DNA of 64,000 bases from Pycnococcus provasolii (GCA_049487715.1 CP150587.1:248001-312000), one strand, 5' to 3'. Shown: positions 1 to 9,670, counted from the stretch's first letter. Numbers and translations are program-made. The notes: generated from the letters alone by a model not told the origin.

Positions 1-1380
1 AACGGGCAGGTTGCACGCCTTGAAGGCGCGAGGGAGCAGGCCGTCCCCGTTCGTGAGTTTGTCGTACGCGTCGACGTCAGCCTCGAGGTCGGACCATTCG
101 GTCGTCATGTCAATGGCGTATCCAGCTCTCAGCCATGTTCTCTTCCAGCGTGCCACCTCGCTTCCTGGATTCGGGCCCTCCGTCATGTGGACGACAGGAA
201 ACGGCGAGACGGCGGACGGCGCGGCGGCGGTGACGGATAACGTTTCGCCGTTGTCAGCGGCAGTGGCGGCGACGGCAGTCATCTCGTCTTTCCGCCCCTG
301 CTCGCGAAGCCGGAATGTCTCCATGATGCGACGCTGGTAGTGCAGCAAGCCTCGCAGACGTTCAATTTTTGCGACGCCGTTCAGCGCGCGTCCTGACAGG
401 TGCACGACGAATCGCTTCGATTCGTCGGGATGCACGTTCGTTCCGTGTGCGTTAAACGTTCGACGAGGTAGCCAGAGCACACGGCTTTTGAAGTCGTGCT
501 CGTGTCCTTTGAGAGGGAGCGTCATGCGTCTTTTGATGCGGTCGCCGAACGCCTTGGGCTCGACGTGCACGAGCGAGAGGAAAGCGCGTTGCTCCCACGC
601 GAACGGGCACACTTTCCAGTTGCACAGCGTCGACCCTCCCTTGGTTTCCGACGACAGGCTGTGTCGCAGTTCGATGGCTAGGTCGAGGAATTTTCGCATG
701 TGTTCGTCGTTGCGGTAGATGACGACGCCTGCGTTGAGTCCTCCGCCGTCCATGGAGAGCGCCATGCTTTTATCCATGTGTTCCATCTGCTTGAGTATGC
801 CTCCTATGCTAAAGTCAGGGTTGACGACGACGGCGTCAGCGTCGAGCGTGAATGCGTAGTCCGCGCCTTGTTCAAATGACGCCTTGGCTAGGTCCAGTTT
901 GCACCACGACGGCGCTTCCTGGCACGGCTTCGTGTCAACGAACTTAGGTGTGACGTGCGCGTGTCGCGACGTGTACGCAGTCAGCGACCTTCTGAGTCCT
1001 TCCATGATATCTGCGGGATACCCTGACGCTAAGACGATGCAGTCAACACGATACGGCGCATACGAAACCGTGTCCGAACCGACTGACGACGATGACGAAG
1101 AATCCAAAGAAGACGACGACGACGACGACGATGACGACGACGACGATGACGACGACGACGATGACGAAGACGACGAACCCACACCACGAGGGTCTGACGC
1201 ACCATAGATCAAATCTGTAGTCACGAGAGGATTGACTTCCCCATCTTCGCCGTCGGAAGCACGGCCGAGCATATTCGTGGAGAGAGGGACGAGCGAGGAG
1301 GACGATACCAGTAGGCTCGACGTGTGCTTTTGGTTTCGACTCCAGCTAGGAGGTGACTCGGAAGAAGAAGAAGACGCCAT
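1..1380 (-). CDS. Predicted Golgi-type glycosyltransferase (GT34-like GT-A fold), 3' end outside window
   Basis: The minus strand is open from an ATG at 1380 to the window edge (460 codons, no stop), so the C-terminus is missing. The N-terminus is low complexity, with a run of more than 20 serines at about residues 85-115 that looks like a flexible linker. The core starts near residue 120. It contains TLDADAVVVNPDF, whose D180-A-D182 is the metal/nucleotide-sugar DXD motif of GT-A enzymes. Next comes GGLNAGVVIYRN, which resembles the 'lNaGv.liRN' block of GT34 (galactosyl/xylosyltransferase) families. A conserved-looking CNWKVCPFAWEQ segment follows. I see no signal anchor in the first 80 residues, which is unusual for a Golgi GT, so an upstream exon is possible. 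By family such enzymes add hexose or pentose to glycans; the donor is not readable here. The GT-A call is fairly firm, the GT34 assignment tentative. Confidence 0.7.
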   Translation of the reverse strand, partial: MASSSSSESPPSWSRNQKHTSSLLVSSSSLVPLSTNMLGRASDGEDGEVNPLVTTDLIYGASDPRGVGSSSSSSSSSSSSSSSSSSSSSSSLDSSSSSSVGSDTVSYAPYRVDCIVLASGYPADIMEGLRRSLTAYTSRHAHVTPKFVDTKPCQEAPSWCKLDLAKASFEQGADYAFTLDADAVVVNPDFSIGGILKQMEHMDKSMALSMDGGGLNAGVVIYRNDEHMRKFLDLAIELRHSLSSETKGGSTLCNWKVCPFAWEQRAFLSLVHVEPKAFGDRIKRRMTLPLKGHEHDFKSRVLWLPRRTFNAHGTNVHPDESKRFVVHLSGRALNGVAKIERLRGLLHYQRRIMETFRLREQGRKDEMTAVAATAADNGETLSVTAAAPSAVSPFPVVHMTEGPNPGSEVARWKRTWLRAGYAIDMTTEWSDLEADVDAYDKLTNGDGLLPRAFKACNLPV

Positions 1381-2635
1381 TCTTCGGATCTGATTTTTAT
1401 CAAAGGAGAGGGGGGGGAGATGGATTTCGCGATCGGAGGAAGAGGAACGCGGCGACGAGTGCCCGAGCCCTAACCCTAACCCTAACCTTAACCCTAGCCC
1501 TAGCCCCATCGGCGGACGCGCGCGAACTGGCTGTAGGAAACTACGGGAGGTATAATTTAGATACTTAAGAGAGTAGACGGATGTGTGTGTAAGTAAGGTA
1601 GTAGTAGGTAAATCTTCTTAAGGCAACAACCCAACTTAAGGTCGTTACACAATTACAAGAAGAATGAGCTCCTCCTACTGAGCTCGGTTCGACGCGTTGT
1701 TGAGCTGATGAGCTCCTCCTCGCACCAGCGGCAAGCAGGGTTAATAACACCGCTGCCGCGTGACAAATGTAGTCGTGCAGGAAGTCGACGAGAGGATCAC
1801 AATTCACAACTTATATTCATTCTCCTCAAGGCACTGCACGTGATGTTGTCCATCATGGGACCAAGCACGGCGAACGCCAGCGCGTTCGCACCGTGCACGA
1901 GAAGAGCGCGTTGCACCGCCCTCGCCTCCGCGGCTAGGTGGTTGAGCTCGATGCTAGCAGACATCGCGCGCCCGTACGCGCGTACGACGAGCTCGCGCGT
2001 TTCCGCGTGGTTGGCGTTTCCGTGCTCCTCCTCACCCGCCTCCCGCGCCACTTGGGCACGTGCGAGCATGGCGAGCTCCGTTGCGCACAACTAAGCTCGC
2101 GATGCGCGCGGAGGCTGCAACAGCCCCCACGGCAGCACGCCTGTCGCGCGTAGGTCGCGTGCCCCCAATCATCATCGCATAAGAGCCAGCATCATCAACT
2201 TAACCACACTCAACTTGGTGCAGCTTCTGGTGGTCGTCAGACGTCAGGCAGAGAGAGAGGAGGTAGGTTTAAAAACCGAACCGGGATCCCCAAAAGGAAG
2301 GCCGACCGACCTTCGGGACCCACCCTCCTTGGGGGCAGCCCGTTTTTGATATTTTGGATTTCTCCGAGGGGGCGAAGTTCGAAGATTCGTCAATCGTCGC
2401 ATGCCCGCCCGTTGAAGCCGAAGATTGTTGCCATTATTGTGTCTTTGTTGTGCGTTGTTTGTGACACTGCTGTGAGAGATTGATCAGCTTGCCGTTGTAC
2501 CTTTGCAAATCTTGGTTTGGTGTGAGTGGCGAATCTTCGTGATCGGTGCCTCGAAGCACGTGCTTATTACTTCTTGGTTCCCAGACATCAGAGGTGGTTC
2601 TTGAGACTTCTTCATAGGTGAGAACTTGTGTTGTG
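1381..2635. other. Intergenic region between divergent genes, with AACCCT cluster
   Basis: About 1.25 kb lies between the divergently transcribed glycosyltransferase and MFS genes. Positions 1468-1505 hold a cluster of AACCCT/AACCTT/AGCCCT units, 90 bp upstream of the glycosyltransferase ATG. Several short open frames occur but none has recognisable domains or a convincing start. The stretch just before the MFS ATG contains AGGTGAGA near 2616, which could be a 5'-UTR splice donor. Confidence 0.5.
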
Positions 2636-4297
2636 ATGGTGTCTACTTCAGCTGACGACGACTTCGAGAATGTGCGTCTCGTGGTTCCTGAGTCGTCGTC
2701 GTCGCGTCCGTCGGCGTCGCGACGTGCTCTGGGTACTAGTGGTTCCAGTTCATCGTCATTAGCAGAGAATGTGAACCATGGCCAGATGGGTGTTGTTAAT
2801 CTGGGCTCAGCATCTTCCTTGGAAGCCGCCGCCGCCGACGCCGACGCCGCTGCATCTCAAGAGCTCGCTCGTTCAGAATCGGATTTTGCGACGTACACGG
2901 TCGACGACGCGCTGAACCACCTGGGATTCGGGAGGTACCAAGTCTTCATGCTCGTCTACACGGGAATGGCGTGGACGTCAGACGCCATGGAAATGATGCT
3001 GCTCTCCTTCATTGGACCCGCGGTGAGGTGCTACTGGAAACTCTCGCCCGTGAAGGAAAGCATCATGAGCGCCGTCGTGTTCCTGGGCATGATGGTGGGT
3101 GCGTACGTGTGGGGATACGTCAGCGACAAGTACGGACGACGCACGGGATTCCTAGCCACCGCAGCAGCCACCTTTCTATTTGGGCTCGCATCCGCGTTCG
3201 CGCCTTCGTTTGCTTGGCTCGTGCTATTCAGGTGTTTCGTCGGGTTCGGACTAGGAGGGGTGCCCGTCGCTTTCACGCTGTTTTTGGAATTCGTGCCGTC
3301 CGCAAACAGAGGAAAGTGGCTCGTGACGATGGAGTCGTTCTGGACAGTAGGATCGTTCTTCGAAAGCGCGCTCGCATGGGCTCTGCTGCCCACACACGGC
3401 TGGAGGTGGCTGCTCGCCTTCTCCACGCTCCCGCTCTTCATGCTCCTCGTCTGCTTCCCCTGGCTTCCCGAGTCGCCGCACTACCTCGCCGCGAACGGGA
3501 GGATCGAAGAGGCGCAGGCTCTCCTGTTCAAAGTGGCGGCGGCGAACAGAAAACCGCTCCCACCTGGAAGACTCGTCGCGAATGCAGTGAAGGCGGGCAT
3601 CGCGGATGACGACAAGACGGGCGAAGATTCCGTATCCCTGTCGTGCTGCCCGCCAGGCTTGCGAGTGACGCTCGCCGGACTGTGCTATCTGTTCTTTGCC
3701 AACGCGTTCACCTACTACGGCCTCGTGCTTCTGACGACGGAACTTCACGCGGCAACCGTCGGATGCGACGCGGAGACACGATCACCGCTCCTTTCCAACT
3801 CCGACTATGGATCTATTCTGGCGACGTCGTTGGCCGAGGCTCCCGGCTTGGTTGCCGCCGCCTTGTTGATTGACAGCCTCGGCCGCCGCGGATCTCTCGC
3901 AGCTGGCCTTGCATTCGCGTCGGCGTTTGTCTTCCCGCTCATGTTCCTCGCGAAGGGATCTACGGGTGCGGCGACGACGTCGATTCTCTTTGGCGCACGG
4001 TGCAGCATAATGTGTTCCTTCACCGTGATGGTGATTTACGCGCCTGAGGTGCTTCCGACGTCGATTCGGAGCACAGGTCTTGGTCTCGCGAATGCCGTCG
4101 CGCGACTGGGTGGCATTCTCGCGCCGTTTATCAGCGTGTCCATGGTGGAAGCCGGCTACGAGAAGACGGCGGAGCTTTTGTACTTCGTGGTTCCCGCGAG
4201 CGGCGTCGCGCTTCTGATGGCTGTGCTGAAGAAGGAGACGAAGGGCACGGATCTCGGCAACGTGAGCACGGAGCTCGAGCTCGCGGAGTTCTCGTAA
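2636..4297 (+). CDS. MFS transporter, SV2/SVOP-like organic solute carrier
   Basis: A 553-residue polytopic membrane protein of the major facilitator superfamily. An acidic/serine N-tail of about 80 residues precedes the membrane domain, which begins near YTVDDALNHLGFGRYQ, a typical SVOP/NiaP-type start. The loop 2-3 signature is DKYGRRTG, repeated in weak form as DSLGRRGS in the second half. FGLGGVPVAFTLFLEF and PESPHYLAANGR match the 'PESPR.L' block of sugar/organic-cation MFS proteins. Near the C-terminus YAPEVLPTSIRSTGLG fits the same group. Twelve hydrophobic segments can be counted. I chose the ATG at 2636; a codon 18 bp upstream in frame is GTG. Homologues move organic acids, nicotinate-type compounds or cations across plasma or organelle membranes; the substrate cannot be read from sequence. 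Single exon. Confidence 0.85.
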   Translation: MVSTSADDDFENVRLVVPESSSSRPSASRRALGTSGSSSSSLAENVNHGQMGVVNLGSASSLEAAAADADAAASQELARSESDFATYTVDDALNHLGFGRYQVFMLVYTGMAWTSDAMEMMLLSFIGPAVRCYWKLSPVKESIMSAVVFLGMMVGAYVWGYVSDKYGRRTGFLATAAATFLFGLASAFAPSFAWLVLFRCFVGFGLGGVPVAFTLFLEFVPSANRGKWLVTMESFWTVGSFFESALAWALLPTHGWRWLLAFSTLPLFMLLVCFPWLPESPHYLAANGRIEEAQALLFKVAAANRKPLPPGRLVANAVKAGIADDDKTGEDSVSLSCCPPGLRVTLAGLCYLFFANAFTYYGLVLLTTELHAATVGCDAETRSPLLSNSDYGSILATSLAEAPGLVAAALLIDSLGRRGSLAAGLAFASAFVFPLMFLAKGSTGAATTSILFGARCSIMCSFTVMVIYAPEVLPTSIRSTGLGLANAVARLGGILAPFISVSMVEAGYEKTAELLYFVVPASGVALLMAVLKKETKGTDLGNVSTELELAEFS

Positions 4298-4442
4298 TAC
4301 TATTTGTATTTCATCAGACGGTCTTAGTATATATTAAGTAATAATAATAACATACTACAGTAATAATACAACGAACAGTAAAGTAGTGCAGTACCGACCG
4401 AAAGTTTGTCCGTGCATATAGACTGCTGAGTGGTGCGTTGCA

Positions 4443-5468
4443 CTATGCCGTTGAAGACGAAGCAGCTCCTGCACCTTTATTGGCGCACACCTTTTTGTGC
4501 GCTTTCCAGGCCGCGACTTGACACTCGCGAGAGCAGTATGACACGGCGCCACAGCGACTACACTTCTTGAGGTTGACAAAAATGATATTCGCCCCGCAGT
4601 GAGCGCAGCACAAGTGTAAGCTCGCCTTGTCGTAAATCCGACCTTCCTTAGCAGCCTTCTCCATCTCCGCCTTGAGTCTGCGGGCGAGGTCGTGCGGCAT
4701 TGGAAGAAGGCCAAACTCCTTCGTTTTTAGTATCGCATCAATGCCCATATCTCCCGGAGCTCGTCCTGGCTGGTCACCAATTGGGTACTCGAGCAAGACC
4801 ACCTGAAGACCGTCGTGCGCACCGAGCCAGCATCTCGACCCATCCTTCTCTTCAATGGCCCACTTGAAATGCTCCACACATGCCTCCATCTTCTCGATGT
4901 AGCGAAGATGCCGCATCTCCCTTGCAGCCTTGTCCACAAATCCACTCTCGCGCGCTGCTGCGGCTGACGCTGCAATCTCTTCGCGTTTTCGCGGCTTTCC
5001 ACCAGGCAGAATACTTTCCATGGAAATGAATGACATATCCAATGCCTTCTTTCCCACCGACACGGTTGCGTGCAGGGCATTGCCACTTTCTGGCGACACG
5101 GATGCAGCTTGGATAGACGGCGAATCGCCGATTAAATCAATAAGCACATCGACACCGCGGACAAAGTCATCACAATGCGAAGGAGGGGCGCCAGGGCAAC
5201 CTCTTCGAGCAAGTGAGTGAATGATATTAAAGAACTCCACAACTCTTAGTATGCGCGCGGCTCGTATAGCTGCCAGCGGTGCCCTGCCGCATCTTCTTCC
5301 GTAAGAAGACTGTGGGCGGAGGAGGCGACGGAGGGAATGCGGACGGAAAAGGAAAGGCTCCAGGCGGCGGAGGACTTCTGAAGTATACGCGCAAACACGG
5401 AGGCAATCCGCAGAATCCTTCGGGATGCCGCCGCGAAGCCGAGAAGGCTGGCGCGTGCGTGGAGCCAT
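4443..5468 (-). CDS. MYND-type zinc finger protein
   Basis: A 341-codon frame whose C-terminal 45 residues form a MYND finger: CAHCG, then CSRCGAVSYCSRECQ, then AWKAHKKVC. This gives the spaced Cys/His ligands for two zinc ions. MYND domains mediate protein-protein contacts. Many algal MYND proteins have unknown partners. The middle (around residues 105-250) is helical and unassigned. The N-terminal 80 residues are arginine/proline-rich and less convincing. An overlapping frame on the same strand (5246-5863) also stays open, so the true 5' end may include an upstream exon or a frameshift. An in-frame stop sits just before the ATG at 5468. It is divergent from the GT29-like gene, with 427 bp between start codons. 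The finger is certain, the start is not. Confidence 0.7.
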   Translation of the reverse strand: MAPRTRQPSRLRGGIPKDSADCLRVCAYTSEVLRRLEPFLFRPHSLRRLLRPQSSYGRRCGRAPLAAIRAARILRVVEFFNIIHSLARRGCPGAPPSHCDDFVRGVDVLIDLIGDSPSIQAASVSPESGNALHATVSVGKKALDMSFISMESILPGGKPRKREEIAASAAAARESGFVDKAAREMRHLRYIEKMEACVEHFKWAIEEKDGSRCWLGAHDGLQVVLLEYPIGDQPGRAPGDMGIDAILKTKEFGLLPMPHDLARRLKAEMEKAAKEGRIYDKASLHLCCAHCGANIIFVNLKKCSRCGAVSYCSRECQVAAWKAHKKVCANKGAGAASSSTA

Positions 5469-5895
5469 GCATGTTTAGTCATGAGGAGGCTAAACTCGCA
5501 CCGCTGCGTTAGACGGCGGAGAGTGGGGTGGCGGCGGGTCGCGTCGCTGGTGACGTTGCGCAGGGAGATAAAGAATGAAGGAGGCGGAATATGCTCCATC
5601 CGACCCGAGAGGTGGATGCCTCCGTCGCTTGCGCCCAACCTATCCAACTGCGGTTCAAAACACGAAAAACAATTTTTAATCGGAAATGCAGATATTAGTT
5701 CATCCTGTGACGGATCCCCTAGAGTAGTCCAGAGCCCTCCCTTGCAAGGACACCGCCTGGTTTTCCGTGTTGCGCCGAGGCCCATTTTCATCCGTCGCCA
5801 TTGCGCGGCCACTCCATTCGGAATCCACTGCATCCATCCTGAACTTTGTGCACAGATCGGCAAGTCAGTCGCCTCAAGTCATTGGGCCTTCAGTC

Positions 5896-7997
5896 ATGGC
5901 GATCCCTGACGACGCCAGTGGCCGCCGTCTTGATTCAAATGATCAAGGTGTTGATGATGGCCTCTTGATTCCTCAGAAGGAAACATCAAGAGGAGGTGTC
6001 GGTGTCCTGCGTTTCTTAGGGCCCGTCCTGCGTGTCGCGCTCACGCTGCTCTTATTAGCGCTCGGATTTCACGTCGTTGGTACGTTCGTTTCGTCGTCTA
6101 CGCACACCTGAGGCGTTTTATGTAATAAATACTCACTCACTCACTCACTAAAACAAAACGAACCACTCCCTCCCTCCACGAATACGAACAATAAACGACA
6201 GACGAGATGCTTTCTTTGGACAACCTCGAGCGCGAGAACGCCAAGCACAGGGCAGGCGTGGCGGAGGAGGCGCGAACGATGGATATGCTAGACACATCGC
6301 AGCACAAAGACATGCTGGGCAGGTACAAGATGCAGCCACCACCGCCCGCGCCGGCATACCCCGCAGCGCCAGACTCCGTGGAAGCGCCGGAACTCGACAA
6401 CGTCGACGCGGACTCGCTGACGGCTTCGCCGTTCAACGAGAACGGAAACTTCGTCGGCGAGTCGCCCGACGACCGCGACACGAAGCTTCACCTGGAGAGG
6501 AACGTCGACGGGTATCAGCCGGATCACGTGTTCGACCGCGAGGCGGACATGCCGGACGTCGTCAAGCGCATGACTGCACGAACGCAAGACGGCAAGTGGG
6601 CGCAGGTGCAGCTTCCGCTGTCCGAGCGCGACATCGACGTCATGCACCAGCCTACTGAGAAGGACCGCCTCGCGTCGTTCGACTTCATGAATCGCAGCGC
6701 TGTGGAGGTGGAGAATGAGCGCATGCGCAACGAAACCAGCATGACGCCACCGCCGCCGACGCCTGCGCCGCCGTTCCAGGCCACGTTCTGGGACACCGCG
6801 AGCTTGGATAAGCTCAACCTGCACAAGACGCAGGCTGAGAAGCTGATGCCTGACGGCAGCATTACGCGCCACATGATTGGCCCGGCGATTCGGTGCACGC
6901 GAGATCTAAGCCAGCCTATACATTTGCAGGGCGCCATCATGCAGTGGTGCGCGAATCCGCAGCACGCGCAGGTGTGCGAGAGAGCTGCGTACGCCTTCTC
7001 GCACCTTCGAGGCGCGGGCGTGCTTGGCCCGAAAGATCCGTCGCGAGGTGCGTTTGGCATGCCGTGCACGCTGCTGACCCGTGACTGCGTGAAAAAGGGC
7101 CAGAAGGTGGGAGGGCGGTACATGACCCAGATGGACATGATGCACTTTCCCAAGGCGCCGGAGTGGGGTCGGTGTGCGGTGGTTGGGAACTCGGCGCAGC
7201 TCATCAACAGCCATCGCGGCCCTGAGATCTCGGCGCACGATACAATCATACGCGTCGGCTACACATTCAACGGCCATCCGAGCGCCCCGCCCGTCAAGGG
7301 GCGTGAGCGCCACGTTGGCAACCGCACGGACGTCACGATTTTATTACCGGGCTACAACTTCCAGTCGAAGCGAGGCAAGAAGAGGGACTTCGCTCACCTG
7401 ACGAACGGGCACACGAAGTACTGGATTAAGTGGGGTTACCAACCAAACTACGGATATCACACTGCTGGGCACCAGACGCTGTGGGTGAGTCCCGCCGGCG
7501 CGAAGAAGATGCGGGAATTCGACACGCTGGTGATGCAGACGTGGTCTCAGGTATCCGCCGGCTTAAGTACGTCGTTTGGCATGGGCGGGAAGGTGCTAGA
7601 GGAGATGAAGAAACGCAAGGGCTGGCAGGTTGCGCCAGAGGTGAAGGCGGCGGCGCTCATGCAGCTGTCCACACAGTGTCGCTCAGTGGATCTGTACGGA
7701 CTCCCACACGCGGCTCGCTTATCGCAGACGCCGTACGCAAATCAGCAAGGTGTTGAGCCGACGTTGCACTTCGACGCGAGCGCGAAGCACGCGGCGGGCT
7801 TCTACTGGAGCGGCGCTGGTCTTGATCACAACGGCGGGCTCATCGGCTACGAAGTTCCGACGGTGACGCTGTCGACCATCATGATGAATTCGGCAATGAT
7901 GGCTGGTCACGTTTGTGTGTACCAGGACGGCGAGGCGGCGGCGACGAAAAACCCCGTTCCTCATCCAAAGAAGAGAGGTCGGCGGTTGTTGAGATAG
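5896..7997 (+). CDS. GT29 sialyltransferase-like type II membrane glycosyltransferase (two exons)
   Basis: I join exon 1 (5896-6079) to exon 2 (6202-7997), giving 659 residues. Exon 1 encodes a short cytoplasmic tail and one membrane segment (about residues 42-61), the type II anchor expected of a Golgi glycosyltransferase. Exon 2 alone would lack it. The join is in phase. The stem runs to about residue 290 and has proline-rich patches. The catalytic part carries a sialyl-motif-L-like block, CAVVGNSAQLINSHRG (about 384), and a motif-S-like block, LSTSFGMGGKVLEEM (about 514), ending in VDLYGL. DHNGGLIGYE is a candidate for the last motif. By family it would transfer a sialic-acid-like sugar (sialate or Kdo-type) from a CMP donor to glycans in the Golgi. 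The acceptor is unknown, and green algae may use Kdo or another nonulosonate. Confidence 0.75.
6080..6201 (+). other. Inferred spliceosomal intron in the GT29-like gene
   Basis: The 122-bp segment starts with GTACGT and ends with GACAG. A run of CTCACTCACTCACTAAAAC about 50 bp before the acceptor could supply the branch point. Removing it joins the membrane anchor to the catalytic exon in frame (phase 1). No transcript was available to prove it. Confidence 0.65.
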
Positions 7998-8130
7998 CAG
8001 TCGCAGTCGACGGCAGATCGAGACGCCATCCGTTTATCGTTCGTGTGATTTTAAACTATTTTTTTCTAAAAATGCTTTGTTCATTTTAAGATATTTTTCT
8101 TTTCATCATATTTTGTTGACTAGGGTACTG

Positions 8131-9270
8131 CTAACCTTTCTTCTTCTTCTTCTTCGACGCAGCGGCCGCCTCTTCCTCGAGCCGTCTCATCTCCTCTTCT
8201 TCCGCGAGTCGTTTCGCCTCCTCCTCAGCGCGTATCGCGGCCAATTCCGCCTCGACGCGTAGTCGTTCTTCCTCCTCGATACGCGCCTCCTCGGCATCCT
8301 CCGCGTCCCTTCGCGCCTGCTCCTCGTCTAAGGTTGCCTGAAGCTGTGCCGTTTTCGCAGCTTCCTGCGCCTTTTCCTGCTTCGCCGCATCCTTACGCTT
8401 CGCGACGAGCTCGACGCGTTCGCTGGCGACGAGCGTCCTCATTTCTGGCGTGTCGTTCGTGGCAACCTTTTGTATCGCGGCGGAAACCTCCGGGTCCGTG
8501 GTAAGAGCGCGTGGGTTGTTTCCGTAGCAGTTGGTTGCGTCCACTGCGGCGTTATTTGCGAGCAGTGCGACTACGACGTCGACGTTGTTTGCTGTTGCTG
8601 CTAGGTGCAGCGGTCTGTTTCGGTACTCTCCGACGGCGTTGACGTTCGCGCCGGCGTCTAGGAGCGCCTTACATACTTGTAGGTGTCCCGCGTACGCGGC
8701 GGCGTGAAGTGGCGTATCCCCCGTTTTATCAGTTGCGTTTGGGTTCGCCTTGTGTTCGAGTAGCATCTGCAGCGCGTTTGTATTTCCATGAGAGGCTGCT
8801 ACGAAAAGCGCCGTTCGTCCTGTGTTGTTGTCGACGGCGTCCACAGGCACGGCGTTCAGGCACTTTGTGATGGTTTCTAGGTTGTTTGTGTTTGCGGCAG
8901 CTATTAACAAGGCAGGCGTCGGCGGATTTGTGCTGTTGTCCTTATCATCTTGCTCTAAAGGTGGTGGTGGTGATGTATTCGTAGTAGTATCTTCAAGAGT
9001 CTCCGAGATGTTCGGCCGGCGCCGGGGCAGACACCACAGCCAGGTTATTATCTGGGGCATTACCACCACCGGCCTTAAGAGAAGAGTCCGCCGCCTCCAA
9101 CTTGGAAGAATCCCAGCATCTTGAGGGGAGCCTGAAGTGTCACCGCCAAGTTCTAAAGACGCCTGATGATGAGCCTCCTCAGGTTCTGCATGTGTGTCTG
9201 CAGAAGACTCGTTGAGGGCCATGGAGGGTTGTGCGGGTGCGGGTGAGGTGAGGGAGGAGTCCTCCGCCAT
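8131..9270 (-). CDS. Ankyrin-repeat protein with C-terminal coiled coil
   Basis: A 379-residue protein. The first 110 residues are low complexity, apart from a short hydrophobic patch near residue 70. Four to five ankyrin repeats follow (about 117-260), with typical blocks such as TGRTALFVAASHGNTNALQ, TGDTPLHAAAYAGHLQVC and NRPLHLAATANNVDVV. The last 100 residues are an uninterrupted, highly charged Glu/Ala/Arg heptad-like coiled coil ending in six lysines. This suggests a scaffolding or cytoskeletal adaptor, but no specific partner is visible. TTTTATAAATGG places a TATA-like box only a few bases before the ATG at 9270. If it acts as a TATA box, the start would be the ATG at 9222, which has a better context. 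The gene is convergent with the GT29-like gene and its 5' end is 110 bp from the retrotransposon block. Confidence 0.8.
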   Translation of the reverse strand: MAEDSSLTSPAPAQPSMALNESSADTHAEPEEAHHQASLELGGDTSGSPQDAGILPSWRRRTLLLRPVVVMPQIITWLWCLPRRRPNISETLEDTTTNTSPPPPLEQDDKDNSTNPPTPALLIAAANTNNLETITKCLNAVPVDAVDNNTGRTALFVAASHGNTNALQMLLEHKANPNATDKTGDTPLHAAAYAGHLQVCKALLDAGANVNAVGEYRNRPLHLAATANNVDVVVALLANNAAVDATNCYGNNPRALTTDPEVSAAIQKVATNDTPEMRTLVASERVELVAKRKDAAKQEKAQEAAKTAQLQATLDEEQARRDAEDAEEARIEEEERLRVEAELAAIRAEEEAKRLAEEEEMRRLEEEAAAASKKKKKKG

Positions 9271-9380
9271 TTATAAAAGGGATGAAGCAGTGATGGGGGA
9301 GGGATTGATGGGGCGTGCGATAGGGGGCCATATGGGGTTGCGTGCGGGTGTTGTTTCTGAGAATTCTGAGAAGGAAACAG

Positions 9381-9403
9381 AGGTTTCACCGACCGAATGG
9401 CCA
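9381..9403. repeat. Split direct repeat B2 (outer, element 3' end)
   Basis: A 23-bp sequence identical to 9668-9690 and in the same orientation. It lies next to the unique genomic flank and marks the 3' limit of the YR element. The flanking bases make an imperfect palindrome, GAAAC...GGTTTC (9374-9387). Confidence 0.7.
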
Positions 9404-9498
9404 AAAAAGGTATCGAAATAATTACAATAAATTATTCGTTAATCACGTCGTTTTTTGCCTGTCCCAATCGTGCCTTAGAGAGGGAGGGTCTGGGTGGG

Positions 9499-9670
9499 TG
9501 CGCGCGAACTTCAGTCGCGTGCAAAACTAAGAGTGAGACGGGGAAACCGCGGGTATCCGCGGGCAGTTCCCCGCGCGGGTTTACCGCGCGCCTGCTTCGC
9601 ATGGCAATGTGAAGCAGGCCTGTTTGAATCGGAGATTCGAATTCAAAACCCCTAGCCCGTGGGCCAAAGG
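9499..9670. repeat. Split direct repeat A2 (172 bp, identical to A1)
   Basis: Identical by eye over 172 bp to 26064-26235, same orientation. It contains a perfect hairpin, GCCTGCTTC (9590-9598) with GAAGCAGGC (9611-9619) around a 12-base loop. A second hairpin-prone stretch, TTTGAAT...ATTCAAA, follows at about 9624-9648. Its upper end overlaps B1 by three bases. A 95-bp unique spacer (9404-9498) separates it from B2. That spacer is not in canonical split direct repeats. Confidence 0.8.

Noticed and set aside
884-1207. Plus-strand frame with a long aspartate run
   Set aside because: It is the complement of the polyserine codon run in the minus-strand glycosyltransferase, which has real motifs.
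1797-2090. Small helical minus-strand frame (about 90 residues from an internal ATG)
   Set aside because: No recognisable domain, no promoter context, and a competing plus-strand frame over the same bases. Left as intergenic.
5246-5863. 205-codon frame upstream of and overlapping the MYND gene
   Set aside because: It could be an upstream exon, but it lies in another frame, starts only 33 bp from the divergent GT29 start and has no domain. I mention it only as uncertainty in the MYND 5' end.
9499-9670. tRNA-like sequence in the A repeat (GATTCGAATTC)
   Set aside because: It looks like a T-loop at first sight, but no acceptor stem, D arm or anticodon arm can be built around it. It belongs to a hairpin of the terminal repeat.
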